Assembly (NCBI GenBank): GCA_037974335.1
Contig: CM075749.1
Span: forward strand, 17,349,192 to 17,413,191
Length of the DNA: 64,000 bases
Direction: 5' to 3'
From: Prionace glauca
Lineage: Eukaryota > Chordata > Chondrichthyes > Carcharhiniformes > Carcharhinidae
Shown here: positions 53,900-64,000 of the stretch, one piece after another
Numbering within the stretch: the stretch's first letter is position 1
How the letters are laid out: each line of letters opens with the position of its first letter
The notes under the pieces: model-generated
Databases searched by the model: none
What the model was told of the DNA's origin: nothing
The model's input: the letters and a program-made list of their open reading frames with translations, nothing else
Program-made: the position numbers and the translations under genes

Positions 53900-54967
53900 A
53901 TGCCACTGTGCTGATCCGGGACATGGGACAAAAGGCCGAATTATGAAACAGCCGTGGAAAATCCTGGACAGGTATGAGATCCCATGGCACCAATTCGAAG
54001 AGGGGCAGTGGAGCGGAGTCCTCCCCACCGTCTAGTCCAATAGCTATCCCTCACTTAACGTTGTCTGGTGTCGATTACTTTAACCACACACACAAATGTT
54101 GGCAGAATACGGATGGTATTGTGCTGTGATGGCAGCACAACTGAAGCAGAAACAAAGAATCCAATGTTACATTGTCAACTTAATCAGTCTGGATGTGGTT
54201 TGCTGCATGTTAATTGTGAATTGTGTTCATGGAAATAGGTTCAGATATTTCCAAACAGTTAATGGCTTGTTAAGGTTTAGATTTCTCTTCCTTGCCCTCT
54301 GGTGCACAGCCTGAGTAATTACCTCCAACTTTACATTATTGTTTTCTCAGAGTTACAAAGTCAATTATGCAGAGGTGACAGAGCAAGCCCTTAATCCAGC
54401 TTTTTGCTTGCTTCAAAAACTAATTCAAATTCATATTAAATCCAAATCATGGTCCCCATATACTAGATCCATGTTAGCAAGAAGATGCATTATATCTGAT
54501 TTCAGGCTTGGTCGTACACTCGATCTGAACCAAAGTGCCAAGAAGCGATAAAAGGAGAAGGGGCTTCCTTTGGGCCAGGCCAGGATGATGTTAGACCAAC
54601 CACTGATGATGATAGTTGGATAATTTCACTATGGTCTATAGCAGGATAAAGCTTAGCTAATCTGCTCAAATCTCCAAATTGAGATCACGTAGCAAAATAG
54701 CACTTCACTCACATAGGCTCTTAGATAAATTCCACTGTGTTCTTTTTATTCTTTCTGCCTGCTGTGTTAATGGACCTTCACATTGATATGGTCTGATATC
54801 GGCCAGGTCCCACCAGAGTAGCAAGTTTCCTTCCTTAAAGAGAATTGGATTTTTTAATGCAAATCAGGATTTTCATGATCACAACTGCTGTTAGGAACTT
54901 TTTGTTCCAGATTTATTTTCATTAGTTGAAGTTAACTTCTCCAGCTGTCACAATTGGGTTTGAATTT
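53900..54967. other. Unassigned stretch, no gene seen
   Basis: Short open frames only. No repeat family supported. Confidence 0.4.
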
Positions 54968-55240
54968 ACACCTTTGAATTTTCTTTATTCATTCGTGGGA
55001 CCTGGGTGTCATTGGCCGGCCAACAATTATTGCCCATCCCTAGTTGCCTTTCAACTGAGTGGCTTGCTAGACTATTTCAGTGGGCAGTTGAGAGTCAACC
55101 ATATTGCTGTGGCTCTGGAATCATATTTAGGCCAGACTGGTTAAAGGTGGCAGATTTCATTCCAAAGGACATGGGTGAACCAGATGGGTTTTTTCAACAA
55201 TTGACAATGGTTTCATGGTCACCAATAGATGCTTAATTCC
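54968..55240 (-). mobile_element. Second-family SINE
   Basis: The plus strand has the reversed end (ATTGCCCATCCCTAGTTGCC) and middle (GTGGCTCTGGAATCATATTT, CAGATGGGTTTTTTCAACAA). The head is missing. Confidence 0.8.
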
Positions 55241-55354
55241 AAATAGTTTTTATTGAATTTGCCCAGTTTACAGACTTTTTGAAATTCAGTGAGGTGCAGG
55301 GGTGGAGAGATGTCGAAAGAAAATCCCAGGGTGCAACCAAGAGGAGGCTGCAAG

Positions 55355-55490
55355 TTATAAAGGTGGATTCGCAGCAGACGTTCAGCAAGGTGCTTCACAA
55401 GATTAATATGGGAGAAAAAATCAGCAATATGTCAAAAGAGAAAAGCTAAGAGGTTGGTAACTGGATAAGAATTCAAGTATCAGGTTAAGT
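55355..55490 (+). mobile_element. Possible CR1 LINE fragment (reverse transcriptase)
   Basis: ACGTTCAGCAAGGTGCTTCA at 55379 resembles the sense of AFxKVxH and is followed by a CTAAGAGGTTGGTAACTGG block. Weak. Confidence 0.35.
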
Positions 55491-56104
55491 AGGTAGTCTC
55501 AGACTTGTTATCCAGCTGTAGTGTACTCTAAGGGTGATTGTTGTCAAGTTTTCCTCTCAGTATATATGGAAAATCTGGAAATTTTGGACATTTTTCAGGA
55601 CGGCAAATGCTTGGTGCCCACAATGTTGAGAGATGGTGGAGAACCCATTCCACCAATCTCAAAAGCCCACTGCCATTTTATGGTCAATTAAGTGTTGAAT
55701 CGCAGCAGGTAGGACTTCCTGAAAAGACCACTTCAAAATGGTTCCTGTCATTGCGAGTTATTATTGTATTTTTTGGTGTGGGGGGTTTGACAAAGTCACC
55801 TGTGAGAAATTTAGTTGAAGAAAGAGAGAAAAAGTTGGAAAAGAGGCATAAACAGTATTTATGTCATTCTTTTCAAGTTTGAAGAGGCTGCCAGAATGAA
55901 CTGAAGTTCTGATAAACAAAGGAAATGGATGAAAATCCATCTCTTTATTCTCAATTAATTTGATGCCCCTTTTCTCTGGTCATTAGGCAAACTAGCGAAA
56001 AATACATTAACAGCTACAATGATTGTGCAGTTAGTTCATCCTGCTCAAAACCTGCTTCATAAAAATTGATCCCTGCTGTGAATGAGCAAACTGCATGCAG
56101 ATAG
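55491..56104. other. Unassigned stretch, no gene seen
   Basis: The 114-codon frame at 55538-55882 has no family features. Confidence 0.35.
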
Positions 56105-56180
56105 AGGTAAGATACAGGTCAGCTGTGATCTAATTAAATGGCAGAATAGGCTCGAGAAGCTCAATAACTTACTCCACGCT
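56105..56180 (+). mobile_element. CR1 LINE 3' terminal remnant
   Basis: GGTCAGCTGTGATCTAATTA at 56117, then AATGGCAGAATAGGCTCGAG, the last bases of a CR1 3' UTR. Confidence 0.5.
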
Positions 56181-56492
56181 CACTAAAGTACCAACTCTGG
56201 AAGGCACTTTACAACTTAGAAAAGAGCAAACACAATAAATCTCCTCATTTGAAATGTTCTAAGGCTCCGGACACTCGGGACAGCAAAGGGAACATATTGT
56301 TCAGTGATTCCAGAATAAAATAACTGCTGAATTAATGACAGGCAGTGAACCGCACACTAACAGTCCAGAGAAATCACTATTGAGGGCAACTTCCTGGATG
56401 GAGTTGGCATTTTGCAGTATAGCCAAACTGAACATGTAGCAACAAAACTCACAGAAACCCTTTACTTCAACTTGGAAATATATACATGGGAG

Positions 56493-56838
56493 CCAATGGC
56501 CTTGTGGTATTGTCATTAGATTATTAATCTACAAAATTAGTTAATATTCAGAGGATCCCGGTTCAAATCCCACCACAGCAGATGGTGGAATTTGAATTCA
56601 ATAAAAAGTATCTGGAATTAAGAATCTACTGAGAACCATGAAACCATTGTCAATTGTTGGAAAATCTGGTTCACTAATATCTTTTAGGGAAGGAAATCTG
56701 CCATCCTTACCCGGTCTGGCCTACATGTGACTCCAGAGCCACAGTAATGTGGTTGACTCTCAACTGCCCTCTGGACAAGGGCAACTAAGAATGGTCAGGA
56801 ACACCCATGTCCCATGAAAGAATTAAAAAAAAGACCAA
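56493..56838 (+). mobile_element. Second-family SINE, full length
   Basis: TTGTGGTATTGTCATTAG head, GGTTCAAATCCC B box, GGGAAGGAAATCTGCCATCC middle, end GGCAACTAAGAATGG and CCCATGTCCCATGAAAG. Confidence 0.9.
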
Positions 56839-56879
56839 ATATAACTATTTTCAAATTGTTCACTAAACTTGAAAAATGC

Positions 56880-57440
56880 TATTGTGTCCTATTGTTAATG
56901 TTTCATTTACAAATAAACACAATTATTTTGCAGGGGTGACATTGAAAAATGTATCTGTTGCAGTCAAATCTTTTGACAGGCACCAAATCCAGTTACACTG
57001 GATGAACTTAACCATCAAAAACAATCCACAGGTACAAAAGCATATGGGATCCTTGACTTTAGTAATGAAGATGTAGGGTAACCTGAAGCAACAAAATTGT
57101 AAATCTTTACATATATTTAGCATCAGCAAAAGTAACATGGCCAATTCTGGGTGCCATACATTGGGAAGGATATCTAACATTAAACAAGCTACGCAGAAGA
57201 TTTGTTCCAAGGGATGAAAAACTTTCATTATGTGGAATGACTAGAGATGCTGAGATTATTTTCCTTACAGCAGAGAGGCTTAGTGCACCTTTAATACATT
57301 CTTCAAAGTTACAAATGGTTTTTAGCAGAGCTGATAAGGAACAACATTTCACATTGACAGGAGGATTAGTAATAAATGAACATTGTTATGATGAAGAGGT
57401 TAATCCCCTTTACCTCGCTTCGTAATCTGGTAAAGGTGTT
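56880..57440 (+). mobile_element. Old CR1 LINE fragment
   Basis: Sense CR1 pattern, decayed: AGAAGATTTGTTCCAAGGGA at 57195, GACTAGAGATGCTGAGATTA at 57239, CAGGAGGATTAGTAATAAAT at 57358. Distinct from lineages A-D. Confidence 0.5.
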
Positions 57441-57593
57441 TAGAAAGGTGTCACATCTCAACATTTATAGGTTCATTAATATAAAGACCAGACACTCGCT
57501 TTAAATGAATAATTAACAAATTACTTTATTCAACCAACCAGGAACTTTAACTAAACCAGTAGCATTTTAATTAAAGGATGATTCGACTGAAAT

Positions 57594-58673
57594 CAGGAAT
57601 TGTGGATCAGGAATTGGCTAGCAGATAGGAGACAGAGAGTGGTGGTTGATGGGAAATATTCGTCATGGAGTTCGGTTACAAGTGGTGTGCCTCAGGGATC
57701 TGTTTTGGGGCCACTGCTGTTTGTAATTTTTATTAATGATCTGGATGAGGGTATAGTTGGGTGGATTAGTAAGTTTGCTGATGATACCAAAGTTGGAGGT
57801 GTGGTAGATTGTGAGGAAGGGTGTCATAGTTTGCAGGATGACTTAGAAAGGTTGCAGAGCTGGGCTGAGAGGTGGCGGATGGAGTTTAATGTGGAAAAGT
57901 GTGAGGTAATTCATTTCGGTAGGAATAACAGATGTGTTGAGTATAGGACTAACGGGAGGACTTTGAATAGTGTGGAGGAGCAGAGGGATCTAGGTGTATG
58001 TGTACATAGATCCCTGAAAGTTGGGAATCAAGTAGATAAGGTTGTTAAGAAGGCATACGGAGTCTTGGCGTTTATTGGTAGGGGGATTGAATTTAGGAGT
58101 CGCAGCGTCATGATGCAACTGTACACATCTCTGGTGCGGCCGCACTTGGAGTTTTGTGTGCAGTTCTGGTCCCCACATTACAGGAAGGATGTAGAGGCTT
58201 TGGAGAGGGTGCAGAGGAGGTTTACCAGGATGTTGCCTGGTATGGAGGGGAGATCCTATGAGGAGAGATTGAGAGATTTGGGTTGTTTTCGCTGGAAAGA
58301 AGGCGGCTAAGAGGGGATCTCATTGAAACATATAAGATGATTAGAGGTTTAGACAGGGTAGATAGTGATAGCCTTTTTCCTAGGATGGAGAAAGCTAGCA
58401 CGAGGGGGCACGATTTTAAATTAAGGGGGGGTAGTTATAGGACAGATGTCAGGGGTAGGTTCTTTACCCAGAGGGTGGTGAGGGACTGGAATGCCCTGCC
58501 AGCTGCAGTTGTAAATGCACCTAGTTTGGGGGCGTTTAAGAGATCTGTGGATAGGTTTATGGATGAAAAGGGATTGGTTTAGGCTAGTGGGTCATTGTTT
58601 TGTAACTGGTCGGCGCAACATCGTGGGCCGAAGGGCCTGTTCTGCGCTGTAATGTTCTATGTTCTATGTTCTA
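57594..58673 (+). mobile_element. CR1 LINE, lineage A, young 5'-truncated copy with target duplication
   Basis: Plus-strand ORF2 from WIRNWLADRRQRVVVDGKYS through SGVPQGSVLGPLLF, the catalytic FADDTKVGG, VRPHLEFCVQFWSPHYRKDV and RRFTRMLPGMEGRSYEERL. One base missing from a G run near 58280 shifts the frame, and the rest reads FSLERRRLRGDLIETYKMIR to VDRFMDEKGLV at 58582. The 3' tail ends in TTCTATG repeats. TGAAAT at 57588 and 58674 is the likely target duplication. Apart from the truncation and that shift it is close to intact. Confidence 0.96.
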
Positions 58674-58868
58674 TGAAATGCTGTTCAAATAAAGACACGG
58701 ACCAGTCAGTATTAAAACTGATAATAGAATCTTTGTCGCTCTCAAAAACTAAATACAAATAGGTCTGATGGCTTGGAAAAGTTATGGAGTTCATAGTTGT
58801 CCACTGTCTGTAAGCACTATCTAATTTGGTGCTGTTCGCTGGTTAGTGTGTGAGTCATCTTGAGACCT

Positions 58869-59188
58869 ATCATAGAATCATTCAGTGCAGAAGGAAGCCA
58901 CTCAGCCCATCAAGTCTGCACAACCACAATCCCACCCAGGTCCTATCCCCATAACCCCATAACATTTACCCTAGCTTGTCTCCCTGATACTAAGGGGCAA
59001 TTTTTAGCATGGCCAATCCACCTAACTCACACATCTTTGGGCTATGGGAGGAAACTGGAGCAATCAGAGAAAACACATGCAGACACAGGAAGAATATGCA
59101 AACTCCACACAGACAGTGACCCAAGGCTGGGAATCGAACCTGGAGCCTGGGTACTGTGTGACAGCAGTGCCAACCACTGTGGCACCCA
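58869..59188 (-). mobile_element. tRNA-derived SINE, type I tail, full length
   Basis: ATCATAGAATCATTCAGTGC at the tail side, GACAGCAGTGCCAACCACTG at the head side. Confidence 0.92.
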
Positions 59189-59699
59189 CCTCTATCTGAA
59201 ACTGGCAGAGTTAAGAACTAACTGTTCCAGTGGATCTATCTGCCCTTAACTGCTTCAGCTAGTTTGGCCCTGCGTCTAGTTGATCTCTTGGCTCAACCCC
59301 TGGTGGATTTGCCTTCAAGTTATTTGAATTGCTCTTTTGTAATCCTTATGGCCTATCAACATTCCTGTACTCAGATTGGCCTGAGGTTGACAACAGCAGC
59401 AAATTTAAATCTGATAGGTTCCATTTGGCTGAGTGCCTTTTTTAAACCCATTGGCTAACAAAATGCAAACTTGCAGAGGCAATCCTGATGCTTTCGGTCT
59501 CTGAAACAAACGTTGCAATTTAGAATCTGTATGTACTCTGCATTTTGAACATCTAAGCCCATGTTTACAGTGACTGATACAATCAGCTTTAAAAGGGACC
59601 ATGCGCTGTTGTTTCCACTGTGGTATTTTGCATTCTTTACAGACATTCTGTATATCTTTATAAACTCAACTTCACAACAGAGTAAGATAAATGCTAAAA
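59189..59699. other. Unassigned stretch, no gene seen
   Basis: The 183-codon minus-strand frame (59455-60006) crosses a CR1 fragment and has no family features, so it is not taken as a gene. Confidence 0.4.
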
Positions 59700-59880
59700 G
59701 TGCCTGGGATGAGATGAGAGAATTATGTTTACATGCCAAACTGTTGTGATCTGGAATGTGCTGTAGAAAAGGTAGCAAAAATAAATTCAATAGCAATTTG
59801 GATATATACTTGAAAAGGAAATATTGGCAGGGCTTTTGGGGAGAGGCAAGGAACTGGAACTTAGGTGTGGAAGTTAAAAT
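59700..59880 (+). mobile_element. CR1 LINE 3' fragment
   Basis: GATCTGGAATGTGCTGTAGA at 59748, AAATTCAATAGCAATTTGG at 59782, GATATATACTTGAAAAGGAA at 59801. Decayed end of ORF2. Confidence 0.5.
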
Positions 59881-60998
59881 GCTCCGGTTAAAAAAAGAAT
59901 AATGCCTTCTCTGTAACAGCTCTGTAACAGCTTGTGAGAATGTTTTCAGTTGCTTCAAGGGAGTCTGTCTGCTTTCATAGGCCTCATAACATTTGCTTTT
60001 TGACATTCACCGGAGGGTAAGCAAGAGCAGATTTTTTTCCATAACAAATACCAAAGGCAAGATATGGGGATATGCTATTGCAAATGAAGGATTAGCAGAA
60101 GTCAATTTTTCTTTGAATGAGAAAGGATGAAAAGCCAGGATTTAATTGGCAAATGTGTAAGTCAATGAAGAATGTGAAAAATCGCTTGTTCCTGATTTGC
60201 TATAACTGCTAAGTTTTTTTTTGTGTAACGTCAGAACCACTCCAGTCATTTTGATGGCTTAGAGGAGAGTTCTTCTTGTCCTTGTAAAGGCCGTGCATTG
60301 GATGCATGGTGTCTAGTATTGTTTGTACAAGAGTCGACTAAGAGTGCTTAAGATTGCTGGTACCCAGGATCTCTGACTCGGGCAGCTGTTAAAACTGTGT
60401 TCACCTCATATGGCCATGACTCTGTGAAGCTGATCAAATCTTCTTACTTGTTAAAGCAACTTAGACTGGGGATGATTCTCCTTTTATCCAACAGGCTTCT
60501 ATAGAAGCATAAACTTGATGCTGTGGGCAGAAGGGCAAGGAATGAACTGCAGTCTCCAATTGTGTCCCTGTTTCCCTCTACTGCTGCCTACTTGCAGGTG
60601 AGGGGGGTAGGAACATGGGGACATGAGGGTTGGGGTTGGGCTCAGGCTGGGTGGAAGGGGTTGACTTTGGGGATCTCTCCTGGGATGGTGGTCCAGTGAC
60701 TGTATTTATCCTGTTGTCTTGGAAAAAGTGGTATTCACTCTTAGGATCCCAAAGGGAATCCCATTCATTCAATTTTACACCACCCCCACTCACCTCAGAA
60801 CCCACCTGGGCGTTGGGGGTAGGGAGACACAAAATTCCACCCCAACTGTATAAGGCAGAAGGTAGAATTATTGAGAGAAACACTATTTTGAATTAGTTCC
60901 AGTACAGGTATGATGGCCCGAATGGCAACAGTATGCATTGCAAAATTGGTATTGGCTCTGAAATTAGGACTGAGCATCAGCCAAGCTTAATATTTTAT
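59881..60998. other. Unassigned 1.1-kb stretch
   Basis: A short direct repeat (CTGTAACAGCT twice at 59912-59935). A G-rich patch at 60600-60680. No gene. Confidence 0.4.
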
Positions 60999-61313
60999 TC
61001 ATAGAATTCCTACAGAATGCAGAAGGAGGCCATTCGGTCCACTAAGTCTGCACCGACCACAATCCCACCCAGACCCGATTTGCACAATTCCATGCATTTA
61101 TCTAGCTAGCCCCACTGACACTCGGGCAATTTAGCATGGCCAATCTATCTAACTCGCATATCTTTGGACTGTGGGAAGAAACCGGAGCACCTGAAGGAAA
61201 CCTACACAGACCCGGAGGGAATGTGCACGCAGACAGTGACCCAAGCTGGGAATTGAACCCAGGTCCCTGGTGCTGTGAAGCAGCAGTGTAAACCACTGCA
61301 CCCCCATGCCACC
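60999..61313 (-). mobile_element. tRNA-derived SINE, type I tail, full length
   Basis: TTCATAGAATTCCTACAGAA at the tail side, GAAGCAGCAGTGTAAACCAC at the head side. Confidence 0.92.
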
Positions 61314-61487
61314 ATTAAGCAATTATCTGATATTCTATCAGAAAACGGATTCCCTTCCTTCCAGTGTCAACAAGGGTGTTAGGATAATAATTGCTGTTTA
61401 GAATTTTAGGGATTTTGTTTACACTCTCCATCTCATTGTGATAAAGCAGATTAAAAGTCAACCCTCTCATTATTACTTTTTGCATGT

Positions 61488-61895
61488 AATAGAAACATAG
61501 AAAAATAGAAAAACTACAGCACAATATCGGCCCACAAAGTTGTGCCGAATGTGTACCTCCCTTAGAGATTACTAGGCTTTCCTATAACCCTCTATGTTAC
61601 TAAGTTCCATGTACTTATCTAAAAGTCTCTTAAAAGTCCTTATTGAATCTGCCTCCACCACCATTGCCGGCAGCCCATTCCATGTACCCACCACTCTGAG
61701 TGAAAAACGTACCCCTGACGTCTCCTCTGTACTTACTCTCCAGAACCTTAAACCTGTGTCCTCTTGTGGCAACCATTTCAGCCTTGGGAAAAAGCCTCTG
61801 ACTATCCACTCAATCAATACCTCTCAACACCTTATATACCTCTATCAGGTCACCCCTCACCCTTCATCTCTCCAAGGAGAAAAGGCCGAACTCCC
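61488..61895 (-). mobile_element. CR1 LINE 3' fragment, lineage E
   Basis: 81 codons on the minus strand (61817-61572): PRLKWLPQEDTGLRFWRVST, then VRFSLRVVGTWNGLPAMVVE and FKRLLDKYMELSNIEGYRKA. The tail is ATAGAAAC-like at 61490. A separate lineage from A-D. Confidence 0.88.
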
Positions 61896-62449
61896 TTTAA
61901 ATGTGTTAATGCATAATCTTGAAATGCTGGTTATATTTTTGGTCATTGAAAAGGCTTGCTAGTTAATTATGTATATAGTTTAGCCAGAATTTGTGTTTTT
62001 TGCGGGGGTACTCTTTCCATCACGTCATGGGTCAATTTGCTACCTTAACCAGTCAAAAATAGAATACATTTCCTTTTGCCTCTCATCAAACGTGAATTAT
62101 GAAAGTCATCGGGTTTGTTTCTATATTATAGCTTGTCCCTCGCACTGGAATAAAGATGAATGATAGAAAGAAGACATTCTCGGGTACAAACTATCCGTGG
62201 AAATAGAACGATAGCTCGATCTCCAAAAGTAATGGCAATTGAAGTGGGAAGCATGTTGGTGCAATTAATTCTGCTCTTACTTTCAGGGTCAACTATAGTG
62301 AGTAAGTAATCTAAGCCATTAACATTCAATGAATGAATTGAATTTACTTGCTTCAGACTCAGGCCAGTTATTTGAACCGGCAGGATATTCTTAAGTATTT
62401 GAAGGATTGGTTAGTGTTCTGAATCAACAACATGCAAAGAAATAAAAGC

Positions 62450-62580
62450 AAATTACTGTGGATGTTGGAATCTTTGACAAAGAGTCACTTTTGGACTCAA
62501 AACATCAGCCCTTTTCTCTTCTTACAAATGCTGCCAGACCTGCTGAGATTTTCCAGCATTTTCTCTTTTGGTTTCACCAT
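62450..62580. mobile_element. Fold-back DNA element remnant, internally deleted
   Basis: AAATTACTGTGGATGTTGGA at 62451 looks like the outer end of a long inverted-repeat element. The right part (ATGCTGCCAGACCTGCTGAG, then TTTTCCAGCATTTTCTCTTT) is the inner side of the opposite arm. The core is gone. Confidence 0.45.
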
Positions 62581-63073
62581 CCAAAGAAAGTTTATGCTGT
62601 TAAAATAATTTTGGAAATACATTAATACAGAAATTTCCTTGATAGATTACTGTTTCAATAAACGCAATGATTGAACATTCTTCCAGTAAGGACTGCATTG
62701 ATGGGCCTAAACATTTACAGGGAAGATTTCAGTGTTTGTTGATTGAGATGACTAAATTCTAGAGTCCAGGTTGTTTTTGTGCAGCAGTCCATGTGTGCAG
62801 CCATACCAGGCTATTAATCACCTAACATATTTTGTTATTACAATGCTATCATTTGTTTTACTATTGTGTAAATGCTATGAAAAAGATGTTACATTTTACA
62901 TTTAATGATAACGTAACTGTCTGTCATGGGTCAATGTATCTGAGGGCTGATTTTTGTTTTCCCAATATATGTCCTGTTCACTGGGTCGTGACATACTGAT
63001 GAGCAAAGTGCCTTTCTCTTCCTCTACACAACATGAACCATTTTGAAATAACACAATAAATCAAGAAGATTAC

Positions 63074-63407
63074 CATAGAATGCCTACAGTGCCAAAAGAA
63101 GGCCATTTCTCCCTTTGAGTCTGCACTGACTATCCGAAAGGGCATCTGACCAAACCCACATCCCACCCTATCTCTGTTCATTTACCATGGCTAATCCCTC
63201 TAACCTGCACGTCTTTGGACACTATTATCATGATCAATCCATTAAATCTGTGCATCTTTAGTCTGGGGGAGGAAACCAGATCACCCATAGGAAACCCACA
63301 CAGACACGGGGGAAAATGTGCAAACTCCACACAGTCACCCAAGGCTGGAATTGAACCTGGGATCCTGCAGTTGTGAGGCAGCAGTGCTAACCACCCTGCC
63401 ACCACCT
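63074..63407 (-). mobile_element. tRNA-derived SINE, longer internal variant
   Basis: ACCATAGAATGCCTACAGTG at the tail side, the extra block AAAGGGCATCTGACCAAACC, and the head side GAGGCAGCAGTGCTAACCAC. Confidence 0.9.
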
Positions 63408-64000
63408 TGATGGTTCCTTGCCCATCTTAAAGATTCTATCTTTTAAAGCTAATATCATATACTGTGTACAAGAATATTTTAATCACAATTAGATAAGCAA
63501 AATGCAATCTAATAAACCAGACGATTACCATCACTTTAGTATTGTGGAATCCATCAAACATGTTTGACATTTTTTGATGTAATTTTCTTTTGTGCCCAAT
63601 AACTTCCTCTCTTTGTGGCAAAATTGGGAACAGTCAAATTTTGCAATTTCACAATGAATAGTAAATCTCAGTTATTTGGTGTCTGATGGTAATCTTAAAT
63701 TCAATCAACAATTGGAACATCTTATCTCATGAGGAAATTGAGCAACTGGGAGGTGACTCGCAGATCTAGTTAGCATCCAGTTTGGAAAGGCAGTTACATT
63801 ATTAAAAAATCCATTTAATTTCAATGCACATCATAGTGATTTGGATCCATACAGTTGAGGTAGGAGTTCTGCAAGGATGATTGGTAGTATTGAGAAAGGG
63901 AATGATCTGACCTGCTTCCCTAACATTGATCGGGGTGATTTTAGCCGCTCTGCTCTCTTATTGAATGTGGGAGATTTCAAACATTTCCATTGTTGAATAT
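63408..64000. other. Unassigned stretch to the end of the window
   Basis: AT-rich, no gene or repeat family supported. Confidence 0.4.

Noticed and set aside
59455-60006. 183-codon minus-strand frame, one of the longest non-LINE frames
   Set aside because: It overlaps a sense CR1 fragment at 59700-59880, has no recognisable domain, and its composition follows the local AT bias.

Overview
This is a piece of a large, repeat-rich vertebrate genome, most likely from a shark or other cartilaginous fish. The evidence is the repeat set. There are many copies of a roughly 320-bp tRNA-headed SINE (A-box-like GGTTAGCACTG, B-box-like GGTTCGATTCC), in the style of the elasmobranch HE1/V-SINE group. There are at least six lineages of CR1 LINE with octamer 3' tails such as ATTCTATG or ATAAGAAC, plus L2-like LINE pieces and a second SINE family. 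I recognise no complete host gene. Adding up the intervals listed, roughly two-fifths of the window is identifiable mobile DNA, and much of the rest looks like older decayed repeats.

Layout. 0-5 kb: CR1 pieces, SINEs and an old LINE. 5-9.8 kb: mostly unassigned, with a G-rich tract and two CR1 ends lying tail to tail at 7.3-7.8 kb. 9.8-20 kb: the best-resolved area. A 2.4-kb CR1 sits inside a SINE, another CR1 sits inside a (TG)n tract, and a 427-bp local duplication has been inserted into a third SINE with a 15-bp target duplication. 20-26 kb: GC-rich imperfect repeats, a second-family SINE, an immunoglobulin-like exon on the minus strand near 24.1 kb, a fold-back element and a solo-LTR-like block. 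26-32 kb: SINEs and CR1 fragments, including a SINE flanked by a perfect 34-bp inverted repeat. 32.5-33.3 kb: a decayed PIF/Harbinger transposase, followed by a perfect 30-bp hairpin at 33.44 kb. 34-41 kb: SINEs and LINE pieces. 41.5-42.1 kb: an unrecognised 100-codon frame with a splice-acceptor-like start and a downstream polyadenylation signal. 42.5-49 kb: SINEs and CR1. 50-53.1 kb: a fossil Gypsy-type LTR element with a nested CR1. 53-64 kb: a SINE inside a SINE, a nearly intact CR1 3' half, and further SINEs.

How it works together. CR1-type LINEs appear to have supplied the copying machinery, and one SINE subtype carries a 3' end that matches the CR1 3' ends seen here. A second subtype shares the same head and middle but has a different tail, which implies another LINE partner not present in the window. 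Several nested insertions give a relative order of events. A set of short perfect inverted repeats points to local template switching.

Short stretches not listed separately, in which I see nothing I can support: 3865-3990, 7835-8205, 16770-17170 (apart from the inverted repeat at 17174), 18875-19145, 23640-23985, 24303-24640, 26270-26635, 27185-27635, 29405-29695, 30022-30360, 34540-34900, 35225-35735, 36225-36890, 58680-58865, 61900-62450 and 62585-63070. All assignments rest on reading the sequence and on remembered family features. No database search was run.
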